64,000 nt of DNA from Pseudomonas viridiflava (lineage in GTDB: Bacteria > Pseudomonadota > Gammaproteobacteria > Pseudomonadales > Pseudomonadaceae): assembly GCF_900580865.1 (NCBI RefSeq), contig NZ_UTBZ01000023.1:1-64000 (forward strand). The letters run 5' to 3'. Made by a program: the position numbers and the translations under genes. Below the pieces are notes generated by a model. That model was not told the DNA's origin, did not search any database, and saw only the letters and a list, made by a program, of their open reading frames with translations. Every line of letters begins with the position of its first letter. Within the stretch, counting starts at the first letter, position 1. Positions 60,012 through 64,000 of the stretch are shown piece by piece.

Positions 60012-61929
60012 CCTCGGCAAAGCCGTACGGTTAGGGTTGCAAGGTCTATACAAAGAGCCGCCCATGACGGCGGTCCAATGGGCCGACGAACACTTCTACA
60101 TGTCCTCGGAATCGTCGTATCACGAGGGCAAGTGGACGACAGATGCGTTTCAAATCGCCATCCTAAATGCCATGGGAAACGACTTGATCGCAGTCGTTAA
60201 CTTCGTGAAATCTGCGCGGATCGGCTACACCAAGCTGCTCATGGCGAATATTGGTTACAAGTTGCAGCACAAGCGCCGAAACATCGTTATGTGGAGCCCT
60301 ACTGACCCTGATGCTCAGGGCATTAGTAAGCGGCATGTCGACGGCCTGGTTCGAGATGTGCCTGTGATAAAGGAACTTGCGCCTTGGTTCGACAAGAAGC
60401 ATCGCGACAACACACTCGACCAGAAAGTTTTTTCCAACCGAAAGAGCTTATGGATACGCGGCGGTAAAGCCTCGCGCAACTATCGGGAGTTGTCCGCCGA
60501 CGAAGCGATCTATGACGAGCTTTCAAATTTCGACCAGGATATCGATGGTGAAGGTGATGCCGTTACCCTCGGTGACAAGCGTCTGGACGGAGCCACCTAT
60601 CCAAAGTCAATTCGTGGGTCGACACCCAAAAGGGTCGATAGCTGCCAGGTCAACAAGGCAGCAAATGAATCGCCAGTAAGACTTCGGTTCCACATTGCAT
60701 GTCCTCACTGTCAACAGGAGCAGACGCTAAAGTTCGGCGGGAAAGACTGCGCGTTCGGCCTGAAATGGGACAAGGACAAACTCGGCCAGGCGATCAAAGC
60801 TTGGTACGTATGCGAGCACTGCGCCGCATGCTTCTTTCACCCGGACATGGTTGCCGCCTCGCCACATGGTCGATGGATCTGCGAAGAGACTGGTATCTGG
60901 ACGAGAGACGCAATGGACTGGTTCGACGCTGATGACCAGCCGGTGCGAACTCCTAAGTCTGTGGCGTTCTTCTGCTGGGCTATCTACAGCACATGGTCTG
61001 CATGGCTGAAAATTGCCGAAGAGTTTCTCAAGATCAAAGGCGATCGGGAGAAGCTGATAACTTTCACCAACACAACGCTCGGCGAAATGTGGGATGACGA
61101 TCAGGGAGAAAAGCTTGATCACGAAGTCCTTTACGGTCGCCGCGAAGTTTATCCGCAGGTTCCGGCCCTTGGCCTGGTGCTCGTAGGCGGCATCGATACT
61201 CAAGACGACCGTTTCGAGGGCCGTGTCTGGGCGTTCGGTCCGGGCGAAGAAGCGTGGTTGGTGCATCGGTTCATTCTGATGGGCGACCCTGCGAGCGAAG
61301 AACTTCGCCGCAAGGTGGGCCTTGAGCTGCACCGGCAGTTCACCCGCGTGGACGGCACCGTCATGAAGGTTGAGCGCTGGACGTGGGACGCCGGCGGCCA
61401 CTATGCGGACGAGGTCTACGCCGAAAGCCGCAAACACGGCGTGCATTGGGTCGTGCCAATCCGCGGCGCAACCATCTACGGCAAGCCGATCGCAAACTTT
61501 CCGCGCACGAAGAACAAGGTGCACAAGGTCTTCCTCACCGAGGTCGGTACCGATAACGCCAAGGAATTGCTCTACAGCCGGATGGGTCTACCGGTCGATA
61601 CGGCTGCCTCCCAGGCGGGCGTATCTCAGCCCGGTGTCGTTCACCTTCCGGCCAACGACGTGATCTGCGACGAGTCGGAGGTCAAGCAGCTCACCTCTGA
61701 AAAGAAAAAAGCAGCCATCTCCAAAGGCAAGCGCGTGATGCGTTGGGACAGCGGCGGCCGTCGAAACGAGGCGCTCGATTGCTTCGTGTACGCGCTTGCC
61801 GCTCTGCGCATCTGCCAGCAGAGGTTTGGTCTTGATCTCGATCTGCTGGTTGCTGCGGTCACTGGCGGCAATGATCCGGACGTTGAAGAACGGCCGCGGA
61901 AGAAATCCTCTCACTGGAATAAAAACTGA
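59983..61929 (+). CDS. terminase large subunit (lambda gpA-type)
   Basis: A 648-residue packaging motor of the GpA family. The N-terminal ATPase has KSARIGYTKLLMANIGYKLQ (Walker A-like), WSPTDPDAQGISKRHVDGLV and LSADEAIYDELSNFDQDIDG (Walker B-like). A zinc site of CPHC and CEHC lies near residues 240-290. The nuclease domain contains GGIDTQDDRFEGRVWAFGPG and DAGGHYADEV. It cuts cos and translocates DNA into the head. Its stop and the gpW start overlap by 1 nt (TGATG). Confidence 0.9.
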   Translation: MSILQPWIHDLGKAVRLGLQGLYKEPPMTAVQWADEHFYMSSESSYHEGKWTTDAFQIAILNAMGNDLIAVVNFVKSARIGYTKLLMANIGYKLQHKRRNIVMWSPTDPDAQGISKRHVDGLVRDVPVIKELAPWFDKKHRDNTLDQKVFSNRKSLWIRGGKASRNYRELSADEAIYDELSNFDQDIDGEGDAVTLGDKRLDGATYPKSIRGSTPKRVDSCQVNKAANESPVRLRFHIACPHCQQEQTLKFGGKDCAFGLKWDKDKLGQAIKAWYVCEHCAACFFHPDMVAASPHGRWICEETGIWTRDAMDWFDADDQPVRTPKSVAFFCWAIYSTWSAWLKIAEEFLKIKGDREKLITFTNTTLGEMWDDDQGEKLDHEVLYGRREVYPQVPALGLVLVGGIDTQDDRFEGRVWAFGPGEEAWLVHRFILMGDPASEELRRKVGLELHRQFTRVDGTVMKVERWTWDAGGHYADEVYAESRKHGVHWVVPIRGATIYGKPIANFPRTKNKVHKVFLTEVGTDNAKELLYSRMGLPVDTAASQAGVSQPGVVHLPANDVICDESEVKQLTSEKKKAAISKGKRVMRWDSGGRRNEALDCFVYALAALRICQQRFGLDLDLLVAAVTGGNDPDVEERPRKKSSHWNKN

Positions 61930-62132
61930 TGGCCTACACGATCGAGCAATACAACGCCCTTCAGGCGGCCATCGCCGAAGGGGCGTTGTCGGTCCGCTAT
62001 GCCGACAAGAGTGTCACCTACCGGTCACTAGACGAGATGATGCGGATTCTCAAGCTGATGGCAGCCGAGCTTGGATTGAATGCCTGCAACGATGGCGGCC
62101 GACGGTACGCTTCGTTTTCGAAGGGGTACTGA
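61929..62132 (+). CDS. gpW head-tail joining protein
   Basis: A 67-residue protein (MAYTIEQYNALQAAIAEGAL, then VRYADKSVTYRSLDEMMRIL), ending RRYASFSKGY. It has the size and pattern of lambda gpW, which binds the portal and stabilises the filled head. The start overlaps the stop of the large terminase. Confidence 0.88.
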   Translation: MAYTIEQYNALQAAIAEGALSVRYADKSVTYRSLDEMMRILKLMAAELGLNACNDGGRRYASFSKGY

Positions 62133-62133
62133 C

Positions 62134-63654
62134 ATGGGGATGATTGACGATCTGTTCCCCGGGTACGCGGCCAAGCGTTCGGAAATGCGGTTGAAGAAAG
62201 CGCGTACCGACATGGCACTGAAGATGCTCGAGCGCCGGTTTGAAGGTGCAGCTGGTGGGCGCCGCAACGATGGCTGGCGCGCAACTGGTGCCGATGCAAA
62301 CGTTGAGAACGCTCCGGCACTGGCCAAGCTTCGCAACCGGGCGCGCGATCAACGCCGCAACAATCCATTCGGTGAGCGTGGAATCACCGGCATCGCTGAC
62401 AACGCCGTCGGCGCTGGGATTGTTCCACTGCCTTTGGCAAAACGTGATCGTGACGGATTGCGGTTAATGGACTTGTGGAAGGCGTGGGCAGAGACAACCA
62501 TCTGTGATGCTGATGGGATGGATAATTTCTACGGCTTGCAGCACATGATCATGGAGGCCATCGCCGAAAGCGGTGAATGCCTAGTGCGCCGGCGCCGTCG
62601 CTTCAGTTCTGACGGCCTTCCTGTTCCCGTTCAGCTGCAGGTTCTTGAGGCTGACTTTCTAGACGAGTCGAAGGCTGAAATCGTAGGGCTGAATCGGATT
62701 ATCCAAGGCGTCGAGTTTGACGCTCTCGGTCGGCGAGTCGCCTATTGGTTGTTCGATGAGCATCCTGGGGCGAACGCTGTTTGGGGTTCTCTGCAATCAC
62801 GCAGGGTGCCCGCCGAGGACGTTATTCATGTCTTCTTGCGAAAACGTCCGGGTCAGGCTCGCGGATATAGCTGGTTGGCTCCCGTCATCCAGCGCATGCG
62901 CAACTTCGACGAGATGGAAGACGCTGTGATGGAGCAGGCGAAGATTGCCTCTTGCTTCGCCGCGTTCGTTACCAAGGACGAAAACAGCGGATCTGGCAAT
63001 GGGAAAAAACCGGCCCTGATTGATCGGGTCGAGCCTGCAATGGTGCAGGAGTTGGGGTTTGGCGAGAGTGTCACCTTTGGCACTCCGCCGACATTCAATG
63101 GTTACACGGCTTACTCGTGGCAGCAGTTGCATGCGATGGCCGTCGGCTTGGGTGTGCCTTATGAACTGCTCGCTGGCGACCTCAAGGGCGTCAACTTTTC
63201 CAGCGGCCGAATGGGCTGGCTGAACTTCGCTCGGCGCGTGGATGTTTGGCAGTGGCGGATGTTGATTCCTCAGCTCTGCGATCAGGTCTGGCGCTGGTTC
63301 ATGGAAGCACAGGTGCTCCTGCCGGGCGGCGTTACCGATGACGTAAAGGCTTACTGGGTTCCGCCGCGGCGCGACATGGTCGATCCGAAAGCGGAAACGG
63401 AAAACGTTATCACCCGCGTGCGCAATGGTTTGACTACCTGGCCTGATGCCCTCCGCGAGCTCGGAATCACCGACCCCAAACGTCATGCCGAACAGATCCA
63501 AAAAGCAAACGAAATGATCGACGAGTACGGGTTGGTGCTGGATTGCGACCCGCGCCGAGTTGCGGCTGCCGGTTCTCCGAGCCAGCCACCAGCCACCGAA
63601 GAGAAACCAGACGATGCCAAAGCCGAATCAGGTGATGACGAGAAAGACGCATGA
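62134..63654 (+). CDS. phage portal protein (lambda gpB-type)
   Basis: A 506-residue portal protein. Typical segments are VQLQVLEADFLDESKAEIVG, IIQGVEFDALGRRVAYWLFD, VFLRKRPGQARGYSWLAPVI, and PYELLAGDLKGVNFSSGRMG. It forms the dodecameric ring through which DNA enters the head. GGGG lies 11 nt upstream of the ATG at 62134. The 3' end overlaps the start of the protease gene by 41 nt. Confidence 0.9.
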   Translation: MGMIDDLFPGYAAKRSEMRLKKARTDMALKMLERRFEGAAGGRRNDGWRATGADANVENAPALAKLRNRARDQRRNNPFGERGITGIADNAVGAGIVPLPLAKRDRDGLRLMDLWKAWAETTICDADGMDNFYGLQHMIMEAIAESGECLVRRRRRFSSDGLPVPVQLQVLEADFLDESKAEIVGLNRIIQGVEFDALGRRVAYWLFDEHPGANAVWGSLQSRRVPAEDVIHVFLRKRPGQARGYSWLAPVIQRMRNFDEMEDAVMEQAKIASCFAAFVTKDENSGSGNGKKPALIDRVEPAMVQELGFGESVTFGTPPTFNGYTAYSWQQLHAMAVGLGVPYELLAGDLKGVNFSSGRMGWLNFARRVDVWQWRMLIPQLCDQVWRWFMEAQVLLPGGVTDDVKAYWVPPRRDMVDPKAETENVITRVRNGLTTWPDALRELGITDPKRHAEQIQKANEMIDEYGLVLDCDPRRVAAAGSPSQPPATEEKPDDAKAESGDDEKDA

Positions 63655-64000
63655 AACGCCGGCGTTCAGCCTGCGCGCCGCAGTTCGACCGGAGTCGGTT
63701 GACATTGAAAATCGCACCGTCGAGCTGACTTGGACGACAGGCGCGAAAGGCCGCCGGTGGTCATGGGACGTCGGCAGTTACATGGAGGAGCTTGAGGTAA
63801 GCGATAAAGCAGTGCGCCTCGCCCGTTTGAACAACGGTGCTCCATTGCTCGGCGTTCACAATCAGTACGAGCTACGCGCAGTGCTGGCAGTGGTCGAGCG
63901 AGCTTGGCTCGCTGACGGAGAGGGCCATGCGCTGGTGCGTTTCAGCAAGCGCGAAGATGCCGACGTTGTGTTTAAGGACGTGGTTGACGGAATTCTGCGA
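63614..64000 (+). CDS. prohead protease (possibly fused to capsid), partial
   Basis: ATG at 63614 opens a frame running off the right edge (129 codons visible). The protein has the pattern of HK97-type prohead proteases: NRTVELTWTTGAKGRRWSW, LARLNNGAPLLGVHNQYELR, ERAWLADGEGHALVRFSKRE. In this family the protease is sometimes fused to the major capsid protein, which the window does not show. The His in GVHNQ may be catalytic. Overlaps the portal gene by 41 nt. Confidence 0.75.
   Translation, partial: MPKPNQVMTRKTHETPAFSLRAAVRPESVDIENRTVELTWTTGAKGRRWSWDVGSYMEELEVSDKAVRLARLNNGAPLLGVHNQYELRAVLAVVERAWLADGEGHALVRFSKREDADVVFKDVVDGILR

Overview
The window looks like about 64 kb of a chromosome from the Pseudomonas fluorescens/koreensis group. 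The evidence is high GC housekeeping genes, families of Pseudomonas-type REP palindromes between genes, an ampC/ampR pair, a glucarate utilisation locus, sstT, nhaR, and small hydrophilic proteins of Pseudomonas type. No rRNA, tRNA or CRISPR was found.

Layout. Positions 1-7.6 kb are a type VI secretion accessory locus: the 3' end of an upstream gene, a 1556-residue Rhs protein with a variable C-terminal tip, its overlapping putative immunity gene, three more small AT-rich genes that look like an orphan immunity array, a PAAR protein and a secreted small protein. Positions 7.7-39.2 kb are chromosomal backbone: galactose mutarotase, MFS and TSUP transporters, a GNAT enzyme, a DUF4174-like protein, a two-gene Septu-like defence module (ptuA-ptuB, 14.1-16.1 kb), a structured RNA upstream of a DUF6124-type gene, ampC/ampR, gudD-gudP-fadR-type regulator, trhP (yegQ), an AI-2E family transporter, a shikimate dehydrogenase-like gene, a cupin, yceH, a DUF1993 protein, sstT, an MFS exporter, nhaR, a TerC protein, lipoproteins and pbpG.

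Positions 39.3-64 kb (running off the right edge) are a lambda-like prophage integrated beside pbpG. The leftward early arm (integrase, excisionase-like protein, many small genes chained by ATGA overlaps, an ASCH protein, a DUF4406 protein, a C5-cytosine and an N6-adenine methyltransferase) appears to be driven from a left operator cluster at 50.16-50.23 kb. The immunity region holds an SOS-controlled DUF1654-type gene, an S24 (LexA/CI-like) repressor, a second operator cluster at 51.58-51.64 kb and a Cro-like gene. The six sites share a TTTAGCT-N3-AGCTAAA palindrome. The rightward arm carries a CII-like regulator, a Rha/KilAC antirepressor, O-like and P-like replication proteins (with iteron-like palindromes inside the O-like gene), a YbcO-like protein, a VRR-NUC nuclease, a second complete tyrosine recombinase, a Q-type antiterminator with a terminator beyond it, a possible spanin pair, a holin, and then the packaging and head genes: terminase small and large subunits, gpW, portal, and the start of a prohead protease. 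A GC-rich segment before the small terminase is a candidate cos site.

Most notable: the mirrored operator clusters with an adjacent LexA box, overlapping mini-genes of 22, 26 and 43 codons, a small early gene with an in-frame amber codon, a second integrase in the middle of the replication-lysis region, beta-clamp-like motifs on two phage proteins, a Septu-like defence pair, the orphan immunity array behind the Rhs tip, and a three-copy 150-290 bp repeat family with conserved hairpin ends.
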